Shown: positions 17,782 to 27,300, counted from the first letter of the stretch. The stretch is 64,000 nucleotides of DNA from JANOYJ01 sp963792485 (GCA_963792485.1 CAWBWL010000007.1:62001-126000), one strand, 5' to 3'. Made by a program: numbers and translations. Notes: a model not told the origin generated them from the letters alone.

Positions 17782-18829
17782 TTAAGCGCTTAGGCCGGTG
17801 AGTTTCAGGAACGCCGCAGTCGCCACGACCATAAACAGCGAGATCGGCAGGAACACCTTCCAGCCAAGCCGCATCAGCTGGTCATAGCGGTAGCGCGGCA
17901 CGATGGTCTTCACCATCGAGATCATGAAGAACACAGCGCAGAGCTTGATGACAAACCAGATGACGCCCGGCACCCAGGTGAAGGGCGCGAAGTCAAACGG
18001 CGGCAGCCATCCGCCCAAGAAAAGTATCGTCATCAGCGCGCACATCAGCAGGATCGCGATATATTCGCCGAGCATGAACAGGAGGTACGGCGTCGAGGAA
18101 TATTCGAGCATATGGCCGGCGACCAGCTCGGACTCCGCCTCCACCAGATCAAACGGCGGACGGTTGGTTTCGGCGAGCGCCGAGATGAAGAAAATCACAA
18201 ACATCGGAAACAGCGACAGCCAATGCCAGTCGAGCATCGTATTGGGCAGGCCAAGCCGCGTGCCGAGGCCGTCCTGCTGCGACAGGACGATGTCGCTCAT
18301 GTTGAGCGAGCCCACGCAAAGAAGAACCGTGATGATGACAAAGCCGATCGAAACTTCATACGACACCATCTGCGCCGCCGAGCGCAGCGCGCCGAGGAAC
18401 GGATATTTCGAATTCGACGCCCAGCCGCCCATGATGACGCCATAGACGCCGAGCGAGGACAGCGCGAACACGTAGAGAATGCCGACATTGATCGAGGCGA
18501 TCTCCCAGCCCTGCGCCACCGGGATCACGGCCCAGCCGGCAAGCGCCAGCACTGCGAACACCAGCGGCGCGAGAAGGAAGACACCTTTGTTGGCGCCGGA
18601 GGGAATGATCGGCTCTTTCACGACGAACTTGAGCAGGTCCGCGAAGGACTGCAGCAGTCCCCAAGGGCCGACCACGTTAGGCCCCCGGCGCAGCATCACC
18701 GCCGCCCAGATTTTCCGGTCGGCGTAAAGGATGAAGGCGGTGAACACGAGTAGCGCCACCAGCAGCAGCAGCGACTGCCCCGCAATCCACAGGCCGGGTA
18801 TCGACATAGGTTCCGATAAATCCGTCCAT
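17782..18829 (-). CDS. nuoH: NADH-quinone oxidoreductase subunit H (frameshift near the start)
   Basis: Quinone-site membrane subunit of complex I, about 348 residues and eight transmembrane helices. Conserved elements include ADRKIWAAVMLRRGPNVVGPWG (split at the helix turn), ALAETNRPPFDLVEAESELVAG and RYRYDQLMRLGWK. The main frame opens at 18807 (MSIPGLWIAG), but the true start is probably ATG 18829 (MDGFIGTYV). That ATG has GGAG upstream, follows the nuoG stop by two bases and carries the family N-terminus. One extra base near 18800 (GATACCC) separates the two parts. Confidence 0.9.
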
Positions 18830-18831
18830 GT

Positions 18832-20915
18832 TCACTCCGCCGCCTGTTTGAAACCGCCTGCCGCCAGCGCAGAGCATTCGGCCATGACGGCGGAGGCGCG
18901 GGCGATGGGGTTGGTGAGATAGAAGTCTCTGACCGACGACGCGAATGCGACCTTGCCGATTTTTCCGCCGAGTTTTGCGGCATTGGCGACATCCGCCGCC
19001 GCGCCGGGTTTGACGCCGTCAATATCGGCGAAGTGCGGATACTCAGCATAAAGTCTGGCGCGCAGCGCGTTCAGCGAATCGAACGGCAGACGTCGGCCAA
19101 GCGTGTCTGACAAGGCGCGCAGGATGGCCCAGTCTTCTTTGGCCTCGCCCGGCGCAAATCCCGCCCGGTTGGTCATCTGCACGCGGCCTTCGGTGTTCAC
19201 GTAAGTTCCGGACTTCTCAGTGTAGGCCGCGCCCGGCAGGATGACATCGGCGCGGTGCGCGCCATTGTCGCCATGCGTGCCGATATAGACAGTGAACGCA
19301 TCGCCGATTTTAGTTGTGTCAATTTCATCCGCGCCGAGCAGGAACAGCACATCCATCGCGCCCACCATGCCCTTCACATCCTTGCCGGACTTGCCCGGCA
19401 CAAAGCCGAGATCAAGCCCGCCGACGCGCGAGGCGGCGGTGTGGAGAACGGCGAAACCGTTCCAGTCATCGGTGACGGCGTTGACGTTGATGGCGAGCTT
19501 GGCGGCAAGGCCGAGAATGGCCGCGCCGTCCGCGCCAGTCAAAGCGCCCTGCCCGACAATGATCAGCGGCTTCTTCGCGGCTTTCAGCGCCTTGAAGAAT
19601 TTGCCATTGCCCTCAGCCAAATCCTTCAGCGTCTCCGCGCCCGGCGCCGAGCAGCTCATAGTCATAGCGCAGCTCGCCGCCCTCGCCGATCACGCCAATC
19701 GGCATGCCGTTGGCGCGCCAGGTCTTGCGGATGCGGGCGTTGAGGACAGCCGCCTCGAAGCGCGGATTGGAGCCGATGATGAGCAGCGCATCGGCTTCTT
19801 CAATACCTTCAATGCCGGGATTGAAAATATACGAGCCGCGCCCCAGCGACGGATCCAGCGCCGCGCCATCCTGGCGGCAGTCGATGTTTTCCGAGCCGAG
19901 GCTTGCCATCAAACTCTTCAAGGCAAACATTTCCTCGACCGAGGCCAGATCGCCGGCAATCGCGCCAATCTTGTCGCCGCTTGTTTTGGAGACCGCTTTG
20001 GCAATCGCCTCAAACGCCTCCGGCCATGTCGCAGGCTTCAGCGACCTTGCCCTGCCGCACATAAGGCCGGTCCAGCCGCTGCGTCTTCAGTCCGTCCCAG
20101 ATGAAGCGGGTCTTGTCGGAAATCCATTCCTCATTCACCGCCTCGTTGATGCGCGGCAGGATGCGCATGACTTCGCGGCCGCGCGTGTCGACGCGGATGG
20201 CCGAGCCGACCGCGTCCATCACATCGATGCTCTCGGTCTTGTTCAATTCCCATGGGCGGGCGTTGAACTCGTAGGGCTTGGAGGTCAGCGCGCCGACCGG
20301 GCACAGGTCAATCACATTGCCCTGCAATTCGGAGGTCATCGCCTGTTCGAGATAGGTGGTGATCTCGGCGTCCTCGCCGCGCCCCAAAAGCCCAAGCTCG
20401 GTGACGCCGGCAACTTCCGTCGAAAAGCGGACGCAGCGCGTGCAGTGGATGCAGCGCGTCATGATCGTCTTGACCAGCGGGCCGATATATTTGTCTTCGA
20501 CCGCCCGCTTGTTTTCCTTGTAGCGGGTGGAATCGCCGCCAAAGGCCATGGCCTGGTCCTGCAAATCGCACTCGCCGCCCTGGTCGCAGATTGGGCAGTC
20601 AAGCGGGTGGTTGATGAGCAGAAACTCCATCACCCCTTCGCGTGCCTTTTTGACCATCGGCGTGTTGGTGAAAATTTCCGGCAGTTCGCCGTTCGGGCCG
20701 GGGCGCACGTCGCGCACGCCCATCGCGCAGGACGCCGCCGGCTTTGGCGGTCCGCCCTTCACTTCGATAAGGCACATGCGGCAGTTTCCGGCCACCGACA
20801 GGCGCTCATGGAAACAAAAGCGCGGCACCTCAGCCCCCGCTGCCTCCGCCGCCTGAAGCAGTGTGTAGTGGTCGGGAACCTCCACCTCAATGCCGTCTAC
20901 TTTGAGCTTTGCCAT
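18832..20915 (-). CDS. nuoG: NADH-quinone oxidoreductase subunit G (two frameshifts)
   Basis: Large iron-sulfur subunit of complex I, about 693 residues after repair. The N-terminal part (20010-20915) has the [2Fe-2S] residues CFHERLSVAGNCRMC, a HxxxCxxC region HPLDCPICDQGGECDLQ and CIHCTRCVRF for [4Fe-4S] clusters. The remainder is the molybdopterin-enzyme-like fold (LLIIGSNPR, SGTYVNTEGR). The frame changes near 20045 (before LKPATWPEAF) and near 19645 (extra G in a GGG run, restoring LLGAGAETLKDLA). The total is two bases over a multiple of three. Protein quality is high in all three pieces. Confidence 0.9.
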
Positions 20916-20932
20916 TATTCAGTTCCCAAAAG

Positions 20933-21391
20933 TCATGCGCAGCGCTGGCTTTGCCAGAGCTTGATATGCGGCAGGTGCGACCAATTGAACGCATAGCTGC
21001 TGTTGCCGTGAAGGTCGAGATGGTCAAGCCGCTCTTTGGCTTCCAAAAGCGTCGGGCGGTGCCCTTCCTCCACAAACCACATGACAAAGTGATGCGATTT
21101 CATGGCATTGAACCATTCGGCCTTGCGGTTGTAGAACTTCTTGTGAACCGTGTTCCAGACGAAATGCTCCAGCTGCTCAGCTGATTCCCAAACACTCAAA
21201 TTCGCCGCAGCGTCCGGCCAGGGGGTCGGCAGGTGGAAAGCGCTGCCGCGCTCGTCCTTGTGCATCCAGACATAGCCCGGCATCGTCGCCGCGAGGCCAT
21301 TGATGCGCGCGAGATTGTCCATGAAATCCGCAATGCGCGGGTCATCAAGCGGATATTTGGGGACGGCGATGTTGAGTTCAGCCAGATGCAT
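20933..21391 (-). CDS. DUF3291 family protein inside the nuo operon
   Basis: 152 residues, soluble, with a ferredoxin-like dimeric alpha-beta barrel pattern of the DUF3291 / monooxygenase-like type. Marks are LAELNIAVPKYPLDDPRI at the start, HLPTPWPDA, then SVWESAEQLEHFVW, HFVMWFVEEGHRPTLLEAKERLDHL. Members of this fold often act on small substrates or are structural; no function is assigned. It starts directly after the stop of the preceding helix-hairpin-helix gene (TGAATG) and ends 17 bases before nuoG, so it must be made with complex I. It is not a standard complex I subunit. Confidence 0.75.
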   Translation of the reverse strand: MHLAELNIAVPKYPLDDPRIADFMDNLARINGLAATMPGYVWMHKDERGSAFHLPTPWPDAAANLSVWESAEQLEHFVWNTVHKKFYNRKAEWFNAMKSHHFVMWFVEEGHRPTLLEAKERLDHLDLHGNSSYAFNWSHLPHIKLWQSQRCA

Positions 21392-21820
21392 TCAGCCCTC
21401 CGCCCTTCGCTTCGCCTGCCCGCGCCAGTCGTCGCGGATGACGCGGCCATTCAGTTGAAGGTCCTGGTCGATCTTGGCTGCATCGTCAGCGGACCATGAG
21501 GCGATTTGGGCAAGCGTGACAATGCCAAGCTTGTTCAAGAGTGTTTCGAGCTTCGGCCCGATGCCGGATATGACTTTCAGGTCTTCCGGCTTGGCGGACG
21601 CAGGCTGGACTGGCTTTGAAGATTTGGCTTTTGCGGCAGTCTCGAAAGACAGAACTTTCGCCGTTTCCTTCGCCGCAGGTCTCACCGTCTCCGCAGCTTT
21701 TGCCGCAGGCTTCGTCTGCGCGTCGCTTTGCCCCGCCGTTGCGAACGCCTGCGACATCGCATCAAGCATATGCGCCGTCATCCCAAGCCCGAACGCCGTC
21801 CATGCCATGGCGAAAGCCAT
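21392..21820 (-). CDS. helix-hairpin-helix protein resembling the NuoE C-terminal domain
   Basis: 142 residues: a hydrophobic or amphipathic N-terminus (MAFAMAWTAFGLGMTAHM), an Ala/Lys-rich linker at about 30-75, then a C-terminal domain with EDLKVISGIGPKLETLLNKL. The NuoE of this operon ends in a very similar domain (DDLKLIWGVGPKLEKMLNGM), also followed by a QIA-W segment and a basic tail. This is therefore a stand-alone paralogue of the NuoE tail. The start is uncertain: the frame stays open upstream (LTASDKAPLNPANP) without a standard start codon, and no ribosome site precedes ATG 21820. It is a plausible accessory or assembly factor of complex I, by inference only. Confidence 0.7.
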   Translation of the reverse strand: MAFAMAWTAFGLGMTAHMLDAMSQAFATAGQSDAQTKPAAKAAETVRPAAKETAKVLSFETAAKAKSSKPVQPASAKPEDLKVISGIGPKLETLLNKLGIVTLAQIASWSADDAAKIDQDLQLNGRVIRDDWRGQAKRRAEG

Positions 21821-21858
21821 GGGATTGGCGGGGTTGAGCGGGGCTTTGTCGCTGGCGG

Positions 21859-22162
21859 TCAGACATCGGCCTTGCCTTCATAAGCCTTGAACAGATCAGA
21901 CACCTGCACACCGTTGATGGACATCCCGGTCAGACGGCAATTTTCGATCATGCAGCCGGAGAGGTTCGCATTGGCGATTGTCGTCCCGGAAAGGTTCGCG
22001 TCGTTCACTTTCCATCCCAGACAAGTTAGAATCATTGAAGGAAGCGCCAGAAAAGTTGACTTGATTGAAGCTCGTTCCAGAAAGGTTGGCGTCATTGAAC
22101 TGCGATCCCGAAAGATCGGCATCGTTCGCATCCAGTTTTTCCGTGACCCGGTGAAGTTTCAT
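21859..22162 (-). CDS. pentapeptide-repeat protein (one-base frameshift)
   Basis: About 100 residues after repair, made of pentapeptide repeats of the A(D/N)LxG/xF type: DADLSGSQFNDANLSG, FNQVNFSGASFNDSNLSG, then VNDANLSGTTIANANLSG and CRLTGMSI. Such proteins form a right-handed quadrilateral beta-helix. The frame changes near 22015; dropping one base in GGGATGG gives NLSGWKVNDANLSG. It starts at ATG 22162, five bases after the nuoF stop. Its function is unknown, and its place in the nuo operon is unusual. Confidence 0.75.
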
Positions 22163-22167
22163 CTCCC

Positions 22168-23469
22168 CTACTCCGCCGCCTGCAAAGCCGGAACCTCATG
22201 CGCATTCCGCGAAAACTCCGCGATCCGCCGCTCAACTTCGGGTCGGAAATGCCGGAACAGGCCTTGGATCGGCCAAGCCGCCGCGTCGCCGAGCGCGCAG
22301 ATTGTGTGGCCTTCGATCTGCTTGGTCACATCGAGCAGCATGTCGATTTCGCGCACATGCGCGTTGCCGGTGACCATGCGCTCCATGACGCGCCACATCC
22401 AGCCCGTGCCTTCGCGGCACGGCGTGCACTGGCCGCAGCTTTCATGCTTGTAGAAATAGGCGAGCCGGGCGATGGCTTTCACAATGTCGGTGGACTTGTC
22501 CATGACGATGACAGCCGCCGTGCCGAAGCTCGACTTGATATCCCGCATCCCATCGAAATCCATCGGCGCGTCCAGGATCGACGCGCCCGGAACGAGAGGA
22601 CAGGACGAGCCGCCCGGAATGACGGCGAGAAGATTGTCAAAACCCCCGCGCACGCCGCCGCAATGTGTGTCGATCAGTTCACGGAAGGTGATGCCCATCG
22701 TCTCTTCGACGGTGCAGGGATTGTTCACATGGCCGGAAATGCAGAACAGCTTTGTGCCCACATTGTTTGGGCGGCCAAAGCCTGAGAACCAGCCCGCCCC
22801 GCGCCGAAGGATGGTTGGCGCGACGGCGATGAACTCGACATTGTTGACAGTGGTGGGGCAGCCATAGAGGCCCATATTGGCCGGGAATGGCGGCTTGAGG
22901 CGCGGCTGGCCCTTTTTGCCTTCAAGGCTTTCGAGCAGCGCGGTTTCCTCGCCGCAGATATAGGCGCCGGCGCCATGATGGACGAACACATCCATGTCCC
23001 AGCCCATCTTGTTGTTTTTGCCCAAGAATCCGGCTTCGTACGCTTCGTCGATGGCCAGCTGCAGCGCCTCGCGCTCGCGCACATATTCACCGCGCACATA
23101 GATATAAGCCGCGTTCGCGCCCATAGCGAACGAAGCTACGAGGCAGCCTTCGACCAAAGTGTGCGGATCGTGCCGCATAATGTCGCGGTCCTTGCAGGTG
23201 CCAGGCTCGGATTCGTCGGCGTTGACCACCAGGTAATGCGGCCGGCCATCCGAAACCTTCGGCATGAATGACCATTTCATCCCCGTCGGGAACCCCGCCC
23301 CGCCACGCCCGCGCAGGCCCGACGCCTTCATCTCATTGACGATCCAGTCGCGGCCCTTGTCGAGAATGGCTTTGGTATTGTCCCAATGCCCGCGTGACAT
23401 AGCGCCTTTCAGCGACCGGTCATGGATGCCGTAGATATTATTGAAGATGCGGTCTTTATCTTGAAGCAT
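22168..23469 (-). CDS. nuoF: NADH-quinone oxidoreductase subunit F
   Basis: NADH- and FMN-binding subunit of complex I, 433 residues. The NADH/FMN loop is GLRGRGGAGFPTGMKW near residue 55-70, the FMN site includes NADESEPGTCKDR, and the [4Fe-4S] N3 ligands are in SCGQCTPCREG near 350. The start is ATG 23469 (MLQDKDRIFNNIYG). The frame extends upstream but without family similarity. It is separated from nuoE by an unusual 478-base non-coding stretch. Confidence 0.96.
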   Translation of the reverse strand: MLQDKDRIFNNIYGIHDRSLKGAMSRGHWDNTKAILDKGRDWIVNEMKASGLRGRGGAGFPTGMKWSFMPKVSDGRPHYLVVNADESEPGTCKDRDIMRHDPHTLVEGCLVASFAMGANAAYIYVRGEYVREREALQLAIDEAYEAGFLGKNNKMGWDMDVFVHHGAGAYICGEETALLESLEGKKGQPRLKPPFPANMGLYGCPTTVNNVEFIAVAPTILRRGAGWFSGFGRPNNVGTKLFCISGHVNNPCTVEETMGITFRELIDTHCGGVRGGFDNLLAVIPGGSSCPLVPGASILDAPMDFDGMRDIKSSFGTAAVIVMDKSTDIVKAIARLAYFYKHESCGQCTPCREGTGWMWRVMERMVTGNAHVREIDMLLDVTKQIEGHTICALGDAAAWPIQGLFRHFRPEVERRIAEFSRNAHEVPALQAAE

Positions 23470-23947
23470 TATGCAGCTTCCATTTCCTGCGCATGAACAC
23501 CAGAAGTTCGTTTGGACGCCATCCAAGTGCACGAGCCTGTTTCAGTGACAAGCGAGACTGTCACCGATAGCAAGGCCACTATCGCGATCGAATGTTGCCA
23601 CTTTCAGTAATCACATCGCCAAGTACAATCCGCTGGAAACCCCAGTCAATCCTATCACAAAGGTCAGAATGCAGTCCAGAAGTAAATATCATGCCATCTC
23701 AATGGCGTCCTCCAAAAAACCATTGAGAAACACGGGAAAACACAGTATCCAAGATGAGTTGCAACTACGGCGGCACCTTACGATTTTCAACCAACCAAAA
23801 CTCGTGCCATGACAATAAGCGCTGAACCCAAGACAAACCCGACGAGGCTCGAATGAACGAGCCGCAAGACACATAGTAATGCGGCAGGATCTTGATCTAG
23901 CTCTGAGCGAGATATCGCCGTGAGTTGGAGAAACATCTGTCTCTACC
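23470..23947. other. 478-bp non-coding stretch between nuoE and nuoF
   Basis: No gene is supported. The stretch is clearly richer in A+T than its neighbours. One minus-strand frame reads like a single hydrophobic helix (VGFVLGSALIVMARVLVG, about 23800-23860) and then stops, which may be a gene remnant or chance. No promoter or terminator could be assigned with confidence. Confidence 0.5.
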
Positions 23948-25162
23948 TCACACCGGCTTTTCGCCAACGGCGCTGTCCGGCCGCCAGCCTTTGGCGAGCT
24001 TCTTGCACTGCTTGACCCATTCATCGCGCGCGGCGCGGCCTTTGAAGCCCTCAAGCCGCTCGTCAACCCAGGCGAGCTCGGCCTTGCCCCAGGCGGCGAT
24101 CTGGTCGAAATGCCAGACGCCCATGCCGTTGAGCATTTTCTCCAGCTTCGGCCCGACGCCCCAGATGAGCTTCAGATCGTCGCCCTTGCCCGCGCGCGGC
24201 GCCTTGAAAAGCTCCGGCGCGCGTTCTTTGGATGTGGCCGCTGGGGTGGTCATAAGTGATGCGGCGTCCTGCGGCTTGGAAATGGCCGCATGCGCGGCAT
24301 CGCGCTGCTTGCCGCCGCCGGTGGCGGGGATTTTGACGGTTAAACCGCGCACGGAGGTGCCGCGCATTTTTGGCGCTGGCTCAACCGAGGCCTTGGCGTC
24401 ATTGGCGGCCAGCACCGGCGCGCCCCTGGGTCCCTTGATCGCAGCGCTTGTCTCAATCGCCGCCGTTTTCGGCAAAGCGGCGTTGCTGGTCATCCCGGCG
24501 GCGGCAGGCGGCTGCGCGCTGCGGGCCGGCGCTTTGGCTTTTGGCGCGGCCTTGTTGTCATTGAGCGAGGTCAGCCCGGAAACCGGCGCGGAATAGATGC
24601 GGCTGATCTGCGGACCGGGCGTTACGCTTGCGCCCTTCCCTGCCTCGAACGCATCAATGATTTCCTCCAGCCGCTTCGGCGTCAAATCCTCATAAGTGTC
24701 GTTGAAAATCATCACCATCGGCGCGTTGACGCAGGCGCCGAGGCATTCGACCTCTTCCCAAGACAGCGTGCCCGCCGCATTGGTGTGGAACTGGTCGTGG
24801 TGGATTTTCGACCTGCACACCGCCATCAGATCTTCCGAGCCGCGCAGCATGCAGGGCGTCGTGCCGCAGACCTGCACATGCGCCTTTGTGCCGACCGGCT
24901 TCAGCTGAAACTGCGTGTAGAACGTCGCGACTTCCAGCGCGCGGATGCGCGGCATGTCCAGCATGTCGGCGATATGCTCAATCGCCGCCTTGGTGACCCA
25001 GCCCTCCTGCTCCTGCGCCCGCATCATCAGCGGGATCACGGCGGACTGCTCGCGGCCCTTCGGATATTTCTTGATCTGCGCCTTGGCCCAAGAACCGTTT
25101 GCCTTGTTGAAAGCGAAGGCGGCGGGCTGGACGGCGGCATCGGCGAGGCGGCGGACGGACAT
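23948..25162 (-). CDS. nuoE: NADH-quinone oxidoreductase subunit E with C-terminal HHH extension
   Basis: 404 residues, long for NuoE. Residues 1-180 are the thioredoxin-like [2Fe-2S] subunit (N1a), with cluster cysteines in CGTTPC and ECLGAC. A low-complexity Ala/Pro/Lys linker covers about 195-320. The last 85 residues form a helix-hairpin-helix-like domain with LKLIWGVGPKLEKMLNGM. Such tails occur on NuoE of some alphaproteobacteria; their role is not known to me. A stand-alone copy of the tail domain lies between nuoF and nuoG (21392-21820). Confidence 0.94.
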   Translation of the reverse strand: MSVRRLADAAVQPAAFAFNKANGSWAKAQIKKYPKGREQSAVIPLMMRAQEQEGWVTKAAIEHIADMLDMPRIRALEVATFYTQFQLKPVGTKAHVQVCGTTPCMLRGSEDLMAVCRSKIHHDQFHTNAAGTLSWEEVECLGACVNAPMVMIFNDTYEDLTPKRLEEIIDAFEAGKGASVTPGPQISRIYSAPVSGLTSLNDNKAAPKAKAPARSAQPPAAAGMTSNAALPKTAAIETSAAIKGPRGAPVLAANDAKASVEPAPKMRGTSVRGLTVKIPATGGGKQRDAAHAAISKPQDAASLMTTPAATSKERAPELFKAPRAGKGDDLKLIWGVGPKLEKMLNGMGVWHFDQIAAWGKAELAWVDERLEGFKGRAARDEWVKQCKKLAKGWRPDSAVGEKPV

Positions 25163-25163
25163 G

Positions 25164-25490
25164 TTATACCGGGCTCAAAGTTGACGGGGTTGCATAGAAC
25201 CAGAGCATGAAGGCAATGCCGGCGAAACCGGCAGCGAGACCGGCGAGCCAGCCATACATCACGTTCTGCGTGGCAAGGGTGATCCGAAGACCGATGAACA
25301 GCGCGATAAGGCCGAGCGCGCAGCCTAGGAGGCCCATGCCGAGCGATGTCTGAACTTTCGGCAGAATGCCCGCTATGGTCCAGGACTCAGCGTTGAACAG
25401 GCCCAGCACCACCGACATGCCCAGCACCGGCGGCACGACGTTCTTGGCGTGACGCAGGAATTCGGTGCGGAGGTTGAAGGCGGGGTTCAT
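25164..25490 (-). CDS. small membrane protein, unknown
   Basis: 108 residues with three predicted transmembrane segments: about 18-38 (VVPPVLGMSVVLGLF), 50-70 (LGMGLLGCALGLIALFIGL) and 78-100 (YGWLAGLAAGFAGIAFMLWFY). No family recognised. It shares one base with the end of the Uma2 gene and ends one base before nuoE, so it is translated as part of the nuo operon. It could be an accessory protein of the Uma2 gene or an operon hitchhiker. Confidence 0.65.
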   Translation of the reverse strand: MNPAFNLRTEFLRHAKNVVPPVLGMSVVLGLFNAESWTIAGILPKVQTSLGMGLLGCALGLIALFIGLRITLATQNVMYGWLAGLAAGFAGIAFMLWFYATPSTLSPV

Positions 25491-26059
25491 TATGCGGCTG
25501 GCTCCCGCAAGAGGTCTGAAACGGAGACTATTATTCCCGGCGGAGTTAGCTCAACTGAGCCGGATGTCAAAAACGTGGTCTCAACTTTTTCGGAAGAACT
25601 TTGCCGCCGGTGATGAACCACTCGGCCCCGGTCTTCGAACACGATGAGATAGTGGCAAACTGATTTGATCGCAAAGTAGTCAATCAGCTTCTCGTGCACG
25701 TCGCGCGCCTCACTTGAAGGAGACACAACCTCGACCACGATTATCGGGTTTGGAAGAATGTACGCTTCGGGATCCGCAGGACCGCAATTCACCACCGCGT
25801 CAGGCAGCCGGTAGTTCTTGTCATCAGGAGATACGCCAATTCCGTCCACATATGACCTGCAATCAACTTTGGCGGTTTTGATTGCATTTTGAAGCGCGGT
25901 TACCACGCGCATCTTGGCATTGTTATGCCGAATTCTGTCGCGGCCCATTGCATAAGCGACGCCGTCCACCAGCTCAAAACGCGTGTCTTCCCCCTGCTTT
26001 TCCCACCAAGAGAAAAACTCAGGCAGCGCCATGCTGGTTTTCGGCAGCGCCCCCATCAC
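25490..26059 (-). CDS. Uma2-family (DUF820) putative nuclease
   Basis: 189 residues with the PD-(D/E)XK layout of the Uma2/DUF820 family: FELVDGVAYAM near 28, a central YRLPDAVVNCG (Asp) near 90 and IIVVEVVSPSSEARD (Glu) near 107, then KLIDYFAIKSVCHYLIV. This family is abundant in cyanobacteria and scattered elsewhere, often linked to mobile DNA; the activity is mostly predicted. Its ATG overlaps the nuoD stop by four bases, so it is embedded in the complex I operon. The Lys of the third motif is replaced by Val-Ser in this alignment, so catalytic status is uncertain. Confidence 0.85.
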   Translation of the reverse strand: MMGALPKTSMALPEFFSWWEKQGEDTRFELVDGVAYAMGRDRIRHNNAKMRVVTALQNAIKTAKVDCRSYVDGIGVSPDDKNYRLPDAVVNCGPADPEAYILPNPIIVVEVVSPSSEARDVHEKLIDYFAIKSVCHYLIVFEDRGRVVHHRRQSSSEKVETTFLTSGSVELTPPGIIVSVSDLLREPAA

Positions 26060-27246
26060 CGGTCCACCTCGCCAAACACAATATCCAGCGAGCCCAGCAC
26101 CGCCGCCACATCCGCCAGCATGTGGCCGCGGCAGATGAAATCCATCGCCTGCAGATGCGCGAAGCCGGGGGCGCGGAGTTTGCAGCGGTAGGGTTTGTTG
26201 GAGCCGTCGGACACGAGATAGACGCCGAACTCGCCCTTCGGAGCCTCGACGGCGGCGTAGACTTCGCCTTCCGGCACGCGGTAACCTTCGGTGTAGAGTT
26301 TGAAATGATGGATCAGCGCCTCCATCGAGCGCTTCATCTCGCCGCGCGACGGCGGTACGATCTTGCCGTCCATGGACGAAACCGGGCCGGCGCTTTCCTT
26401 GCCGAGGAGAAGGTCAACGCACTGGCGCATGATGCGGGCTGATTGGCGCATTTCTTCCATGCGGATGAGATAGCGGTCGTAATTGTCGCCGTTCTTGCCG
26501 ATGGGAATGTCGAACTCCATCTCGGAGTAACATTCATAAGGCTGACTCTTGCGCAGATCCCAAGCCGCGCCCGAACCCCGAACCATGACGCCGGAAAAGC
26601 CCCAGGCCCAGGCGTCCTTGATGTCGACAAAGCCGATATCGACATTGCGCTGCTTGAAAATGCGGTTGCCGGTCAAAAGATCGTCGAGGTTTTTCACCGT
26701 CTGCAGAAACGGGTCAATCCACTTGCCAATGTCTTCGACGAGTTTCTGCGGAATGTCCTGATGCACGCCGCCGGGGCGGAAATAGGCCGCATGCATGCGC
26801 GACCCAGACGCGCGCTCGTAAAACACCATCAGCTTTTCGCGCTCTTCAAACCCCCAGAGCGGCGGCGTCAAGGCGCCAACGTCCAGCGCCTGCGTCGTCA
26901 CATTCAAAAGATGCGACAGGATGCGGCCGATCTCGCAATAAAGCACCCGGATCAGCTGCCCGCGCTTCGGCACCGTGATGCCCATCAGCTTTTCGACGGC
27001 GAGCGCGAAAGCATGCTCCTGGTTCATCGGCGCGACATAATCGAGCCGGTCGAAATAAGGCACCGCCTGCAGGTAGGTCTTGGTCTCGATCAGCTTCTCG
27101 GTTCCGCGGTGGAGAAGGCCGATATGCGGGTCGACACGGTCCACGACCTCGCCGTCCAACTCGAGAACGAGGCGCAAAACACCGTGGGCCGCTGGATGCT
27201 GCGGGCCGAAATTGATGTTGAAGTTGCGGACGGAGGTTTCAGCCAT
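26056..27246 (-). CDS. nuoD: NADH-quinone oxidoreductase subunit D
   Basis: Quinone-site 49-kDa subunit of complex I, 396 residues, homologous to the NiFe-hydrogenase large subunit. Conserved elements include NFGPQHPAAHGVLRLVLEL near the start, HIGLLHRGTEKLIE, SGSRMHAAYFRPGGVHQD and, at the end, the quinone-pocket DIVFGEVDR. GGAG lies about ten bases before ATG 27246. A repeat-flanked four-helix-bundle gene separates it from nuoC. Confidence 0.96.
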   Translation of the reverse strand: MAETSVRNFNINFGPQHPAAHGVLRLVLELDGEVVDRVDPHIGLLHRGTEKLIETKTYLQAVPYFDRLDYVAPMNQEHAFALAVEKLMGITVPKRGQLIRVLYCEIGRILSHLLNVTTQALDVGALTPPLWGFEEREKLMVFYERASGSRMHAAYFRPGGVHQDIPQKLVEDIGKWIDPFLQTVKNLDDLLTGNRIFKQRNVDIGFVDIKDAWAWGFSGVMVRGSGAAWDLRKSQPYECYSEMEFDIPIGKNGDNYDRYLIRMEEMRQSARIMRQCVDLLLGKESAGPVSSMDGKIVPPSRGEMKRSMEALIHHFKLYTEGYRVPEGEVYAAVEAPKGEFGVYLVSDGSNKPYRCKLRAPGFAHLQAMDFICRGHMLADVAAVLGSLDIVFGEVDR

Positions 27247-27267
27247 GACAACACGCTCCAGACAAGG

Positions 27268-27300
27268 AGTGAGTAGTGAATAGTGAGTGGTGAGTAGTGG
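27268..27300 (+). repeat. heptamer-built inverted repeat, nuoD side of the four-helix-bundle cassette
   Basis: About 4.7 tandem units of AGTGAGT/AGTGAAT. It is the inverted partner of 27704-27735: aligned as a terminal inverted repeat, 28 of 33 positions match. It lies 21 bases before the nuoD start codon. Confidence 0.9.

Noticed and set aside
22040..22060. CRISPR-like spacing in the pentapeptide-repeat gene
   Set aside because: The periodicity is 15 bases and reflects the five-residue protein repeat, not a DNA repeat-spacer array.
23540..23580. Copy of the GGTGACAGTTTAC element near GACTGTCACCGAT
   Set aside because: Only about 12 bases agree and no arms or tandem unit are present.
27268..27300. 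Interpretation of the AGTGAGT array as a simple microsatellite only
   Set aside because: An inverted counterpart of the same design lies at the other side of the four-helix-bundle gene, so a paired-end structure explains it better.
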